From Burkholderiales bacterium Ga0077544 (GTDB lineage Bacteria > Pseudomonadota > Gammaproteobacteria > Burkholderiales > Burkholderiaceae_D): DNA of 64,000 nucleotides. Location: assembly GCA_001464355.1 (NCBI GenBank), contig LNEU01000029.1, forward strand, positions 1 through 64,000. Reading direction: 5' to 3'. The notes beneath the pieces are model-generated. The model searched no databases. It was not told where the DNA came from and saw only the letters and a list, made by a program, of their open reading frames with translations. How positions within the stretch are numbered: position 1 is the first letter of the stretch; every line of letters begins with the position of its first letter. Below, in pieces: positions 24,767-34,195 of this stretch. The position numbers and the translations under genes were made by a program.

Positions 24767-26302
24767 TTAATCTTCTCGGCGCAGATGTGGGAATAGCAAT
24801 ACGTCGCGAATATTTGGCGAGTCGGTGATGATCATCATCAGGCGGTCAATGCCGATACCGCAACCACCGGCTGGCGGCATGCCGTATTCGAGTGCGCGAA
24901 TATAGTCGGCGTCGTAAAACATTGCTTCTTCGTCGCCGGCATCTTTTGCTGCGACCTGTGCCTGGAAGCGCGCGGCCTGATCTTCCGCATCGTTCAACTC
25001 CGAGAAGCCATTGGCAATTTCGCGACCGACCATGAACAATTCAAAGCGCTCGGTGATGCCGGCTACGGTATCCGAGGCGCGTGCCAGCGGCGATACTTCA
25101 ACCGGGTAATCGATGATGTAGGTCGGTTCCCACAATTGCGCCTCTGCGGTTTCTTCAAACAGTCCGAGTTGCAATGCGCCCAGGCCGGAATGCGCATGTG
25201 GTTTGACGCCAAACTTCAGCAATTCTTTCTTGATGAACTCTGCGTCGTTGAGTTGTTCTGCCGTGTAACCGGGTGCGTATTTGTTGATCGCTTCAACAAT
25301 GGTCAAACGATGGAATGGTTTGGCCAGATCCAGTTCACGACCGCCGTAGGTCAACGTTGCTGTACCGTGCGCATCGATCGCCGCCTGACGAATCACTGCT
25401 TCGGTGAAGTCCATCAGCCATTTGTAATCGGTGTACGCCGCATAGAATTCCATCATCGTGAATTCTGGATTGTGACGTATCGATACGCCTTCATTGCGGA
25501 AGTTGCGGTTGATCTCGAACACGCGATCGAAGCCGCCTACCACCAGACGCTTCAGATACAACTCAGGCGCAATACGCAGGAACATTTGCATATCGAGCGC
25601 ATTGTGATGCGTGGTGAAAGGCTTGGCCGCCGCACCACCGGGAATCGTGTGCAGCATCGGCGTTTCGACTTCCATGAATTCATTCTTTTCCATGAAACGA
25701 CGGATGGACGAAATCGCAGCAGTACGCGCCTTGAAGGTACGGCGCGTGTCTTCGTTCATGATCAGATCGACATAACGCTGACGGTATTTGGTTTCCTGAT
25801 CGGCCAGACCATGGAATTTATCCGGCAATGGACGCAGCGATTTGGTGATCAGGCGCAGTTCGGACACCTTGATGGTCAGTTCATCGGTCTTGGTTTTGAA
25901 CAAAGTCCCACTGACACCGAGGATGTCGCCCAGATCGTAATGATGCAGTGCTGCCATCGCCGCTTCGCCAGTCAAATCCAAAGTCGCATAGATCTGAATA
26001 CGACCATCAGCTTTCGGGCCGGACGCATCCTGCAAGGTTGCGAATGCCGCTTTCTTGCCGGCTTCACGTTTCAACATCATGCGGCCTGCCAGTACTACCG
26101 TGACAGGTTCCGCTTCCAGTTCTTCGCGTGTCTTGCTGGCGTATTTTTCCTGCAAGTCGGCCGCCTTGTGTTGCGGACGGAAGTCGTTCGGGAAGGCGAC
26201 GCCTTGCTCGCGCAATGCGCTCAACTTGGCGCGACGCTCAGCGATGATTTTGTTTTCGTCTATCGGTAGCGATGCTGCGGCGTCGTCGTTATGCGTAGTC
26301 AT
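24767..26302 (-). CDS. lysS: Lysyl-tRNA synthetase, class II
   Basis: The 511-residue enzyme attaches lysine to tRNA-Lys. An N-terminal OB-fold anticodon domain (about 60-165) is followed by the class II core. Motif 1 is EVETPMLH, motif 2 is [19 protein letters not shown] (near 270) and motif 3 is [11 protein letters not shown] (near 485). All are intact. It follows prfB on the same strand after 57 bases, the same prfB-lysS order seen in many proteobacteria. Confidence 0.97.
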   Translation of the reverse strand: MTTHNDDAAASLPIDENKIIAERRAKLSALREQGVAFPNDFRPQHKAADLQEKYASKTREELEAEPVTVVLAGRMMLKREAGKKAAFATLQDASGPKADGRIQIYATLDLTGEAAMAALHHYDLGDILGVSGTLFKTKTDELTIKVSELRLITKSLRPLPDKFHGLADQETKYRQRYVDLIMNEDTRRTFKARTAAISSIRRFMEKNEFMEVETPMLHTIPGGAAAKPFTTHHNALDMQMFLRIAPELYLKRLVVGGFDRVFEINRNFRNEGVSIRHNPEFTMMEFYAAYTDYKWLMDFTEAVIRQAAIDAHGTATLTYGGRELDLAKPFHRLTIVEAINKYAPGYTAEQLNDAEFIKKELLKFGVKPHAHSGLGALQLGLFEETAEAQLWEPTYIIDYPVEVSPLARASDTVAGITERFELFMVGREIANGFSELNDAEDQAARFQAQVAAKDAGDEEAMFYDADYIRALEYGMPPAGGCGIGIDRLMMIITDSPNIRDVLLFPHLRRED

Positions 26303-26359
26303 GGGAACAATCTGTTAAGTAAATGCGATTAAAAATTAAGCAGTGGCGATGAAGAGCGC

Positions 26360-27464
26360 TTATACGCCTTGTTTCAGTGATGCAGCAATGAAGTCGTCCA
26401 GATCGCCATCCAGCACGGCCTTGGTATTGCCGGTCTCGAAGCTGGTGCGCAAATCCTTGATGCGCGATTGATCCAGCACGTAGGAACGGATTTGATGACC
26501 CCAGCCGACATCGGTTTTGGAATCTTCCAGCTTTTGCTGTTCGCTCATGCGATTCCGCATTTCCAGTTCAAACAGCTTGGCTTTCAGCATGTCCCAGGCT
26601 TCCGCCTTGTTGCGATGCTGTGAACGGTCGTTCTGACACTGCACAACAATACCGGATGGACCATGCGTCAGACGCACCGCAGAATCGGTTTTATTAATAT
26701 GCTGACCACCGGCACCGGACGCACGATAGGTATCAATACGCACGTCGGCAGGATTGATGTCGATCTCGATAGAGTCATCGACTTCCGGATACACAAACAG
26801 GCTGGAGAACGACGTGTGGCGACCGTTGGCAGAATCGAATGGTGATTTGCGGACCAGACGATGTACACCGGTTTCTGTGCGCAGCAGGCCATAGGCGTAT
26901 TCGCCTTCGACTTTCAACGTGGCAGTTTTGATACCGGCGACCTCGCCATCCGATTGTTCCAGAATTTCAACCTTGAAGCCCTTGCGTTCGCAATAGCGCA
27001 AATACTGACGCAACAACATCGATGCCCAATCCTGCGCTTCGGTACCACCAGCACCCGCTTGAATGTCGATAAAGCAGTTGTTGGCATCCATCGGGCCACT
27101 GAACATGCGGCGGAATTCCATGCCTTCGACGATCTTGAGCAATTCTTGCGTATCGGCTTCAATCGCGGCGACAGTGTCTTCGTCTTTTTCTTCGCGCGCC
27201 ATCTCAAACAAATCCTGTGCATCTTTCAGCTCAGCATCGACTTTAATAATGGTATGCACGATCGCTTCCAGCGATTTCTTTTCTTTGCCCAGATCCTGGG
27301 CGCGTTTTGGATCGTCCCAGACTTTCGGGTCTTCCAGTTCGCCGTTGACTTGGTCTAGTTTCTCTGACTTGATATCGAAGTCAAAGATACCTCCGAAGTT
27401 CGGTCGCGCGAGTCGTGAGATCGGCGAGCAGGGATTCGAGGGAATTGAGGCGTTCGGCTTCCAT
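26360..27464 (-). CDS. prfB: Peptide chain release factor 2, with programmed +1 frameshift
   Basis: RF2 reads UGA and UAA stop codons. The gene starts at ATG 27464 ([13 protein letters not shown]), and codon 28 is an in-frame TGA (27383-27381) in the slip context CGGAGGTATCTTTGAC. A +1 shift at CTT-T continues as GAC-TTC-GAT into the long frame. The SD-like GGAGG just before the slip codon is the known stimulator. The anticodon-like SPF ([11 protein letters not shown]) and the GGQ loop ([10 protein letters not shown]) are intact. A start at 27259 would lose the N-terminal 65-70 residues. The frameshift makes RF2 regulate its own synthesis. Confidence 0.96.
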
Positions 27465-27607
27465 AGTATTTTCTTTTGCGGTAAAACCGGACATTATACG
27501 CGAGCTGCACCTTGCTTTTAAGACGTTTCAAGCGGCTTGCCTGGACATGCATTTTGGGGCACTTTTACAGTCTTCTTCAGCTGGAATTTATTCAAGGGGA
27601 AATAAAT

Positions 27608-28333
27608 ATGGCGCGATCGCGACTTGCTTGCGGAGTACTTTGCATGTGCGCGGTACTGGCTGGATGTGCTGCCACGCCAGCACCGCGCGGGGAAGTCAAG
27701 GGGATGTCGACTAGCGGCAAGGAAATGGCGCAATCCGATACAAATCGCATCGCCACCATAGGTATGCGCGACAATCTGGAGAGTCTTTATCTGTTGATGG
27801 ACAAGCTGTACAGACGTAATCCTGCTGAATGGAAAAAGACTGCTGCAACTCGCGAAGAAGCTATCAAACGGGTGCGGGATGCAATCGAGCTGCGGAAACC
27901 TTGGCCGGGCTTGCAGGGGCAGCGCGATATCAAGGCTTTATCGCTGGCACTGACCTCGGATTTCAGCGGTGACCGGGTGGCGGCGTTTATCTACGCAGCT
28001 AGTGACATGATCATTGTTGCGCATGGTGGCAAGACGGAATTCTTCCTGATCGATAGTCTGGATGCCCAACATCTTTATAACTCCGCGCGCAATATTGAAA
28101 TTGCCGTTTGGTTGATGGGGAGCCGTCGCGATGCGACTGGCAAGGTGTTACTGCTGTCCGACGATATCAGTGAAAACGGACGTAATCTAAGCTTCGAACG
28201 GGAGTTCGGAAAAATCGTCGGGAGGCTCGATTTGCTGGCCGCATTTGTTACTGAAAAATACCGGCGTGCCGGTATCACCTATGTGCAAAGCCTGGTCGGT
28301 GGCTCGTTTCTACAATTTTTACCAGTACGTTAA
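27608..28333 (+). CDS. Predicted lipoprotein, conserved-type hypothetical
   Basis: From ATG 27608 (GGGGA upstream) the 241-residue protein has a lipoprotein signal with lipobox LAGC (CVLCMCAVLAGC-like end, cleavage before Cys near 20). The mature part is mostly helical. It includes LLMDKLYRRNPAEWKK and, near residue 120, a hydrophobic segment FIYAASDMIIVAH that may be a buried helix. No enzymatic motif is visible. It lies alone between divergent prfB and convergent recJ. I do not know its role; an envelope location is likely from the lipobox. Confidence 0.75.
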   Translation: MARSRLACGVLCMCAVLAGCAATPAPRGEVKGMSTSGKEMAQSDTNRIATIGMRDNLESLYLLMDKLYRRNPAEWKKTAATREEAIKRVRDAIELRKPWPGLQGQRDIKALSLALTSDFSGDRVAAFIYAASDMIIVAHGGKTEFFLIDSLDAQHLYNSARNIEIAVWLMGSRRDATGKVLLLSDDISENGRNLSFEREFGKIVGRLDLLAAFVTEKYRRAGITYVQSLVGGSFLQFLPVR

Positions 28334-28354
28334 AGCAGGCATTTCACAGGTTTT

Positions 28355-30052
28355 TTACTCAGCAGCTTCAGCGTGTTCGACCAGCAATTGTACGCGCGTT
28401 CTGCCATTGAATTCATTGGCATCCAGACGGTAGGCGACTTTGGCGCGGCCCGGTAAAGAATCGATGTGACCAAACCAGATCGCATCGTAGCTCACGCCAT
28501 CTTTTTCCAGCGTCAATTTCAGGTGCCGCTCCTTCAGAATGCGCTGGCTAACCACGCGGAACTCATCACAGAACAGCGGCGGCGCAAACCCTTGACCCCA
28601 CACCTGTGCTTCCATCAACTCAATGAATTGTGTGGTGAAGTAGGCTGATTCGAGCGGGCCGTCTGTTTCGATCACGCGCTCAAGTTGATTCTGGTTCAAC
28701 CAATCCTTGCCTACCGCTTCAAAAGCTTGCGTGAATGCGTCCAGCGCATCAGCGCGTATCGTCAAGCCAGCGGCCATTGCGTGTCCGCCAAATTTATCGA
28801 TCAAGGTAGGCGCATGTTTGGATACCAGATCCAGCGCGTCGCGCAAATGGAAGCCGGCAATCGAACGACCCGAACCCTTGATCCAGCCATCGCCGGCATC
28901 GGCAAAAGTGATGGTCGGACGATAGAACTTGTCTTTCAAGCGGGATGCGACAATTCCGATCACGCCTTGGTGCCAACTGGCGTCAAACACGCTAATGGTG
29001 GTTTTGTTTTGAGGATCAAAATTATCGAGTAATAGCAGGGCGGTTTCCTGCATGTCGGCTTCGATCGTGCGACGTTCACGATTGATTTCATCGAGTTGCT
29101 GGGCAATTGCCCAGGCACGGCCTTCATCGTCGGTGGTCAAGCATTCAATGCCGAGTGACATATCCGACAGGCGTCCTGCTGCGTTCAAGCGTGGCCCCAA
29201 AGCAAAGCCTAGATCAAATGGCGAGGCACGTCGTGCTTCGCGTCCGGCTGCGCGGAACAGCGCAGCAATGCCAGGATGCATGCGACCAGCACGCATGCGC
29301 TTCAAACCTTGCGCCACCAGGATGCGATTGTTGGCGTCGAGTTTGACGACGTCGGCTACGGTGCCGAGTGCGACCAGATCGAGCAATGTATCCAGCTTGG
29401 GTTGGTTTTGCGCGTCGAAGATGCCGCGCTTGCGCATTTCCGCACGCAAGGCCAACAGTACGTAAAACATTACGCCTACGCCAGCCAGATTCTTGCTGGG
29501 GAAGCCGCAATCCGGCTGATTCGGATTGACGATGACGCGGGCCGCCGGCAAGGTGTCGGCCGGCAAATGGTGGTCGGTAACGACGACGTCGATGCCGCGT
29601 CGATTGGCTTCTGCCACGCCGTCTATGCTGGCGATGCCGTTATCGACGGTAACGATGATGTCTGGTGATTTTTCGCGGACGGCGAGGGCGACGATTTCTG
29701 GCGTCAGGCCGTAGCCGTATTCAAAGCGATTCGGTACGATGAAATCGACAATCGCGCCCATGGAACGCAGGCCACGCAAAGCGACTGCGCAAGCCGTCGC
29801 GCCGTCGCAATCGTAATCGGCGACGATCACCAGTTTCTTTTTGTCGGCAATCGCATCCGCCAAAAAAACGGCGGCGACGTCAATATGCAGCAAGCCCGGA
29901 GGTGGAAGCAGTGAAGTCAGGTCGCTGGCCAATTCCTTTAGATCAAGCAAGCCGCGCGCAGCGTACAAGCGGGCCATGACAGGGTGCACACCGCTTTGGC
30001 GCATGCGCTCCGCGTCGCGAAACGGGTAAGGTCTAGTGGCGATACGGGTCAT
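28355..30052 (-). CDS. recJ: Single-stranded-DNA-specific exonuclease RecJ
   Basis: The 565-residue 5'-3' exonuclease acts in recombination and mismatch repair. The DHH domain has DYDCDGATA (near 79) and VTDHHLP (near 157) for the Mn ions. The DHHA1 domain has GGHAMAAGL (near 418), and an OB-like C-terminal domain closes the protein. Its start overlaps the rpfE-like gene stop by 4 bases, so the two are co-translated. Confidence 0.95.
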   Translation of the reverse strand: MTRIATRPYPFRDAERMRQSGVHPVMARLYAARGLLDLKELASDLTSLLPPPGLLHIDVAAVFLADAIADKKKLVIVADYDCDGATACAVALRGLRSMGAIVDFIVPNRFEYGYGLTPEIVALAVREKSPDIIVTVDNGIASIDGVAEANRRGIDVVVTDHHLPADTLPAARVIVNPNQPDCGFPSKNLAGVGVMFYVLLALRAEMRKRGIFDAQNQPKLDTLLDLVALGTVADVVKLDANNRILVAQGLKRMRAGRMHPGIAALFRAAGREARRASPFDLGFALGPRLNAAGRLSDMSLGIECLTTDDEGRAWAIAQQLDEINRERRTIEADMQETALLLLDNFDPQNKTTISVFDASWHQGVIGIVASRLKDKFYRPTITFADAGDGWIKGSGRSIAGFHLRDALDLVSKHAPTLIDKFGGHAMAAGLTIRADALDAFTQAFEAVGKDWLNQNQLERVIETDGPLESAYFTTQFIELMEAQVWGQGFAPPLFCDEFRVVSQRILKERHLKLTLEKDGVSYDAIWFGHIDSLPGRAKVAYRLDANEFNGRTRVQLLVEHAEAAE

Positions 30053-31104
30053 GATGCAAGACGTGCCAGCGACGGCTTAGACCAGAATTTACGCAACGAT
30101 GATTTGCTGATGGTGTAGGTGGAGCAAGCGGTGTTGTGGCTGATCGTGATTGCCAGTTTATCGAGGCGGCCTTCCTGCAATGCCTTCAGCAATGGCTCAA
30201 ACCAAAGTGCTTCCATAGCCTGAAAGCGCATCAGCCATTCCGACCAATCGCCGGCTAATGCTGGCTCGATTAGGTTGTGCAGAACCAGCAAACCGTGCTG
30301 CGGTTTTTCATTCAAGATATCGGGCGCTGAGTTGATGGCAATCTGCTTAGCTGCTAAGGCGGCAAAAGGTTTCCGTGTATCTGAAAAAACGAATACTTCT
30401 TCAAATTTTGTATCTGCGTTTGAAGTTTTTTGGGCTTCTGCGCCACCCGATAACCATACCGAATTGATCGGCTTCAGGCCACGCGCTTCGCGTTCATCGT
30501 TGATTGCGTGCCCATGCCAATGCATCTGGATTTCATTTTGCAGGCGACGCCAGTCACGCTCATGCGGCCCTTTAGGCATCCAGATATCGATGTTGTGACC
30601 GCAGGCTGCATCTGACGTGGATGTTTGCAGAGAGTGCCATTCATCCGCTCGCATGAACCAGGTTTGCGCATCGCCGTACACCAATGTTTTGCCGACTTCT
30701 GCAAACAAGGGCTGCACGATATCGAACAGTGCTCGCGCATCAGATTCGGTCAATTGCAATTGACGTGGGTCGGTCAAGACCAGATGGTCGCGTGAAATGT
30801 GCAGATGCACCGGTTGCAAAATGAACCAGGTGCCTGTTTCGGCCGGCAAATTAAAGCTGCGCATGACGTTGGTCGCAATTGCCGGGCTGTTGCCAAAATC
30901 GCTGGTGGCACTAGCGTCGAACTGGCGAGCCAGCCAGTATTCATGTGGCAAGGCACGAGCGAAACCATCGGAGGACTGCTGTGCAGAGCGGCTGGAGCGG
31001 GCTAGCAGCATCGCAAACGATGGCATTTTCAGTTCGCGCAACAGGTCGCGCGCCAGTTCGGCAGGCGGCATCGCAAATGGTAAAAGAAGTTCAAGTTGAG
31101 TCAT
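30049..31104 (-). CDS. RpfE-like conserved protein upstream of recJ
   Basis: From ATG 31104 the protein is 351 aa (MTQLELLLPFAMPPAE). It has no signal peptide and few known motifs. The middle reads HLHISRDHLVLTDP and the later part HNIDIWMPKGPHERDW and SVWLSGGA. This pattern fits the RpfE-type proteins that some genomes annotate as regulatory protein or phosphoglycerate-mutase-like; in Xanthomonas rpfE also sits next to recJ. The 4-base overlap with recJ points to a shared function, but no biochemical role is established. The family call rests on memory of that neighbourhood and weak sequence likeness. Confidence 0.6.
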   Translation of the reverse strand: MTQLELLLPFAMPPAELARDLLRELKMPSFAMLLARSSRSAQQSSDGFARALPHEYWLARQFDASATSDFGNSPAIATNVMRSFNLPAETGTWFILQPVHLHISRDHLVLTDPRQLQLTESDARALFDIVQPLFAEVGKTLVYGDAQTWFMRADEWHSLQTSTSDAACGHNIDIWMPKGPHERDWRRLQNEIQMHWHGHAINDEREARGLKPINSVWLSGGAEAQKTSNADTKFEEVFVFSDTRKPFAALAAKQIAINSAPDILNEKPQHGLLVLHNLIEPALAGDWSEWLMRFQAMEALWFEPLLKALQEGRLDKLAITISHNTACSTYTISKSSLRKFWSKPSLARLAS

Positions 31105-31337
31105 GCCGCGATTGTAGGTCAATTGCGCCTATTGCTGGCGGTGATATCGCTGGTTCGCTGGGCGAGCAGCGACAATCAGCGCAACAATATTTGTTGGGCT
31201 GAGGGAACGTTCGCAGTGCGCTGCTACTCAATGATGGGCACTAGCACGCGGGTAATTAGAACGGCGGTTTTCTCTTTTGTACTTTGCTGACAGTCTGGAA
31301 TGTATGGCAAACTGCGTGCTGCATTCAGGAGCCTTCA

Positions 31338-32603
31338 TTGAGCATTATAAAAAATCTATCTTTCGAGTGGCTGGTCGGCATACGTTATACGCGTGCCGGC
31401 AAACGCAGTGGCCGCAATAGCTTCATCTCATTCATTTCACTGATTTCCATGGCCGGTATTGCGCTGGGTGTGGCGGCGTTGATCGTTGTGCTGTCGGTGA
31501 TGAACGGTTTTCAAAAAGAAGTACGCGATCGCATGTTGTCGGTGCTGTCGCATATCGAAATCTTTGAGCCGCAAGGTGCATTGCCGGATTGGCAAAACAC
31601 GGCACGCGAGGCATTCACCAACAAGGAAGTACTTGGCGCAGCGCCTTATGTCGATGCGCAAGCGATGATGACGCGTGACGAAACCCTGCGCGGCGTCGCC
31701 GTGCGCGGTGTATTGCCGGATCAGGAACCAAAAGTTTCGGACGTGGCTTCGCAAGTCAAATGGGGCAGCCTGAATGATTTGCGGGGCGGTGAGTTCAATA
31801 TCGTGCTGGGTACTGAACTGGCACGCAGCATGAATGCGCAGCTTGGCGACAAGGTCACAATGATTGCGCCGCAAGGACAGGTTACACCTGCCGGTGTGAT
31901 TCCGCGACTCAAGCAATTCACTTTGGTCGGCATCTTTGATTCGGGACATTTTGAATACGACTCGACACTGGCGTTTATTCATATTGATGATGCGATGAAG
32001 ATGTTCAAGCTGGGTGCGCCGTCCGGTTTGCGTTTGAAAATTGAAGACATGCAGCGTGCACCGCAAGTCGCGCTGGATTTGTCGCGCACCTTGACTGGCG
32101 ATGTATTGATACGTGACTGGTCGCGTCAGAATCGCAACTGGTTTGCTGCTGTGCAGACCGAGAAGCGCATGATGTTTATCATCCTGACGCTCATCATTGC
32201 CGTCGCCGCGTTCAATCTGGTTTCTACGCTGGTGATGACAGTGACTGACAAGCAGGCAGACATTGCGATTCTCCGTACGCTAGGTGCATCGCCGGGATCA
32301 ATCATGAAGATTTTCATGATTCAGGGCGCTTTGGTTGGTCTGGCTGGGACGGCAATCGGTGTCGGTGGTGGTGTGTTGATCGCATCCAATATCGACGTCA
32401 TCGTGCCGTTTATCGAAAGACTCTTGCACGTGCAGTTCCTGCCTAAAGATATTTATCTGATCAGTTCATTACCGTCCGACTTGCGTTGGCCGGATGTGTG
32501 GACGATCGGCGGCGTGGCAGTTGTGTTGGCCTTCCTGGCGACGATTTACCCAAGCTGGTGGGCTGCCCGCGTAAAACCTGCGGAGGCATTGCGTTATGAG
32601 TGA
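31338..32603 (+). CDS. lolC: Lipoprotein-releasing ABC transporter permease LolC/E type
   Basis: The 421-residue inner-membrane protein starts with TTG at 31338, with AGGAG six bases upstream. It has one membrane span near residue 35 ([21 protein letters not shown]). A large periplasmic MacB-like domain follows (about 55-270), then three spans in the C-terminal part ([42 protein letters not shown]). With LolD it extracts outer-membrane lipoproteins and hands them to LolA. No separate lolE is present, so the permease may work as a homodimer (LolF-like). It overlaps lolD by 8 bases. Confidence 0.9.
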   Translation: MSIIKNLSFEWLVGIRYTRAGKRSGRNSFISFISLISMAGIALGVAALIVVLSVMNGFQKEVRDRMLSVLSHIEIFEPQGALPDWQNTAREAFTNKEVLGAAPYVDAQAMMTRDETLRGVAVRGVLPDQEPKVSDVASQVKWGSLNDLRGGEFNIVLGTELARSMNAQLGDKVTMIAPQGQVTPAGVIPRLKQFTLVGIFDSGHFEYDSTLAFIHIDDAMKMFKLGAPSGLRLKIEDMQRAPQVALDLSRTLTGDVLIRDWSRQNRNWFAAVQTEKRMMFIILTLIIAVAAFNLVSTLVMTVTDKQADIAILRTLGASPGSIMKIFMIQGALVGLAGTAIGVGGGVLIASNIDVIVPFIERLLHVQFLPKDIYLISSLPSDLRWPDVWTIGGVAVVLAFLATIYPSWWAARVKPAEALRYE

Positions 32604-33297
32604 ACATGTATTGGCTTGCCGCGATCTTGCGAAGACGTTTACGCAAGGGAAATATGCGGTTGATGTACTGAAGGGCGTCAATCTCGATATCGTCAAAGGC
32701 GAACGGGTAGCTATCGTTGGTGCCTCCGGCTCGGGCAAATCGACTTTGCTGCATTTGCTGGGCGGACTCGATACACCTAGTACAGGTTCAGTGACTTTGC
32801 TGAATCAGGATTTTGCCAGTCTGGATGAAAAGACGCGCGGTAATGTGCGCAATCGCTCGCTCGGTTTCGTTTATCAATTCCATCATCTGTTGCCTGAGTT
32901 TTCAGCATTGGATAATGTCGCCATGCCCTTGATGATACGTCGCGTACCACGTGCAGAAGCGCATGATGCAGCGCGTGCAATTCTGGCGCGTGTCGGTCTA
33001 GAGCATCGTGTGACGCACGTACCAGGTGAATTGTCTGGCGGCGAGCGTCAACGTGTCGCGCTGGCGCGTGCGTTGGTGACGCAACCTGCGTGCGTGCTGG
33101 CAGATGAACCTACCGGCAATCTGGATAGACATACGGCGCAAAAGACTTTCGATCTGATGCTTGAGTTGTCGCATACATTGGGTACGGCGTTTGTTATCGT
33201 CACACATGACGTTGAACTTGCGACGCATTGCGATCGCATATTGCGTTTGTCTGAAGACGGTTTGCAACCCTACAATGATGAGTTGCATCGCGCCTGA
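32596..33297 (+). CDS. lolD: Lipoprotein-releasing ABC transporter ATPase LolD
   Basis: The 233-residue ABC ATPase has Walker [10 protein letters not shown] (near 42), the signature [15 protein letters not shown] (near 146), and Walker B with [11 protein letters not shown] (near 165). It powers the LolC-type permease encoded just before it, whose stop it overlaps by 8 bases. The frame is full length. Confidence 0.94.
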   Translation: MSEHVLACRDLAKTFTQGKYAVDVLKGVNLDIVKGERVAIVGASGSGKSTLLHLLGGLDTPSTGSVTLLNQDFASLDEKTRGNVRNRSLGFVYQFHHLLPEFSALDNVAMPLMIRRVPRAEAHDAARAILARVGLEHRVTHVPGELSGGERQRVALARALVTQPACVLADEPTGNLDRHTAQKTFDLMLELSHTLGTAFVIVTHDVELATHCDRILRLSEDGLQPYNDELHRA

Positions 33298-33390
33298 TTA
33301 GTTGCTGAAGAGCGTGTGGCAGGTCAGCACGATGAATGCGCGTATATGGTTGATTGTTCTATGACACTAGCCTGAGGTGTGGATAGATAG

Positions 33391-34188
33391 ATGTGGATAG
33401 ATACCCATTGCCATCTGGATGCTGCAGAGTTTGCTTCTGAAGAAGATGCGGTCGCTGCACGCGCTCAGCAGCAGAATGTGGCCATGATTGTCATCCCGGC
33501 AGTCGAACTTAGCAACTTCGCCGCCGTCGAGTCGCTGGCACACAGAAATTCCAATTGCACTTACGCGCTAGGGATACATCCGATTTTTGTTCCGCAGGCG
33601 AGGGAAGAAGATCTGGCTGAGATGCGCGCCGCTGTTGAAGCTGCCATGAACGATGTGCGCTTTGTTGCGATTGGCGAAATCGGTTTGGATTTTTTTATTC
33701 CGATATTGACGACACCAGAGATGCGCGAGAAGCAGGAGTTCTTCTACACCGAGCAACTGAAGATCGCGCGCGATTTTGGTTTGCCAGTTTTACTTCATGT
33801 TCGTAAATCACAAGACAGCATTCTGAAATATCTGCGCCGAATTAATGTGATCGGTGGCATTGCCCATGCATTCAACGGCAGTTTTCAACAGGCAGAAATC
33901 TTTATCGAGCTTGGATTCAAACTCGGCTTTGGTGGCGCGATGACCTTCACGCGCGCATTGCAGTTAAGGCGTCTGGCAACCATGCTGCCTATCGAGGCTA
34001 TCGTGCTGGAAACGGATGCGCCTGATATTTCTCCTGCGTGGTTACATCCGCAACGCAATAGCCCCGAGCAATTGCCGCGTATAGGTCAGTTACTGGCTGA
34101 ATTGCGTGACATGCCAATTGCAGCCATTGCACAAATCACGTCTGCGAACGCGCTAGCCGCGATGCCGCGACTCGGTGCCGTGATCTAG
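33391..34188 (+). CDS. TatD-family metal-dependent deoxyribonuclease
   Basis: The 265-residue TIM-barrel hydrolase has the metal-binding THCHLD at the N-terminus, GEIGLDFF (near 93), LLHVRKS (near 130), IAHAFNGS (near 152) and ETDAPDISP (near 210). These are the conserved features of TatD/YcfH nucleases. A PHP-type or YjjV-type role cannot be excluded. It starts 94 bases after lolD and comEC follows after 8 bases. Confidence 0.88.
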   Translation: MWIDTHCHLDAAEFASEEDAVAARAQQQNVAMIVIPAVELSNFAAVESLAHRNSNCTYALGIHPIFVPQAREEDLAEMRAAVEAAMNDVRFVAIGEIGLDFFIPILTTPEMREKQEFFYTEQLKIARDFGLPVLLHVRKSQDSILKYLRRINVIGGIAHAFNGSFQQAEIFIELGFKLGFGGAMTFTRALQLRRLATMLPIEAIVLETDAPDISPAWLHPQRNSPEQLPRIGQLLAELRDMPIAAIAQITSANALAAMPRLGAVI

Positions 34189-34195
34189 CTGCCAG

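Noticed and set aside
25136-26269. 377-residue open frame antisense to lysS
   Set aside because: It is the complement of a complete, motif-intact lysS and has no ribosome-binding site or family likeness.
31284-31337. Upstream extension of lolC to an earlier start
   Set aside because: The added residues (WNVWQTACC) are not membrane-protein-like. The TTG at 31338 has AGGAG at good spacing and gives the usual LolC N-terminus.
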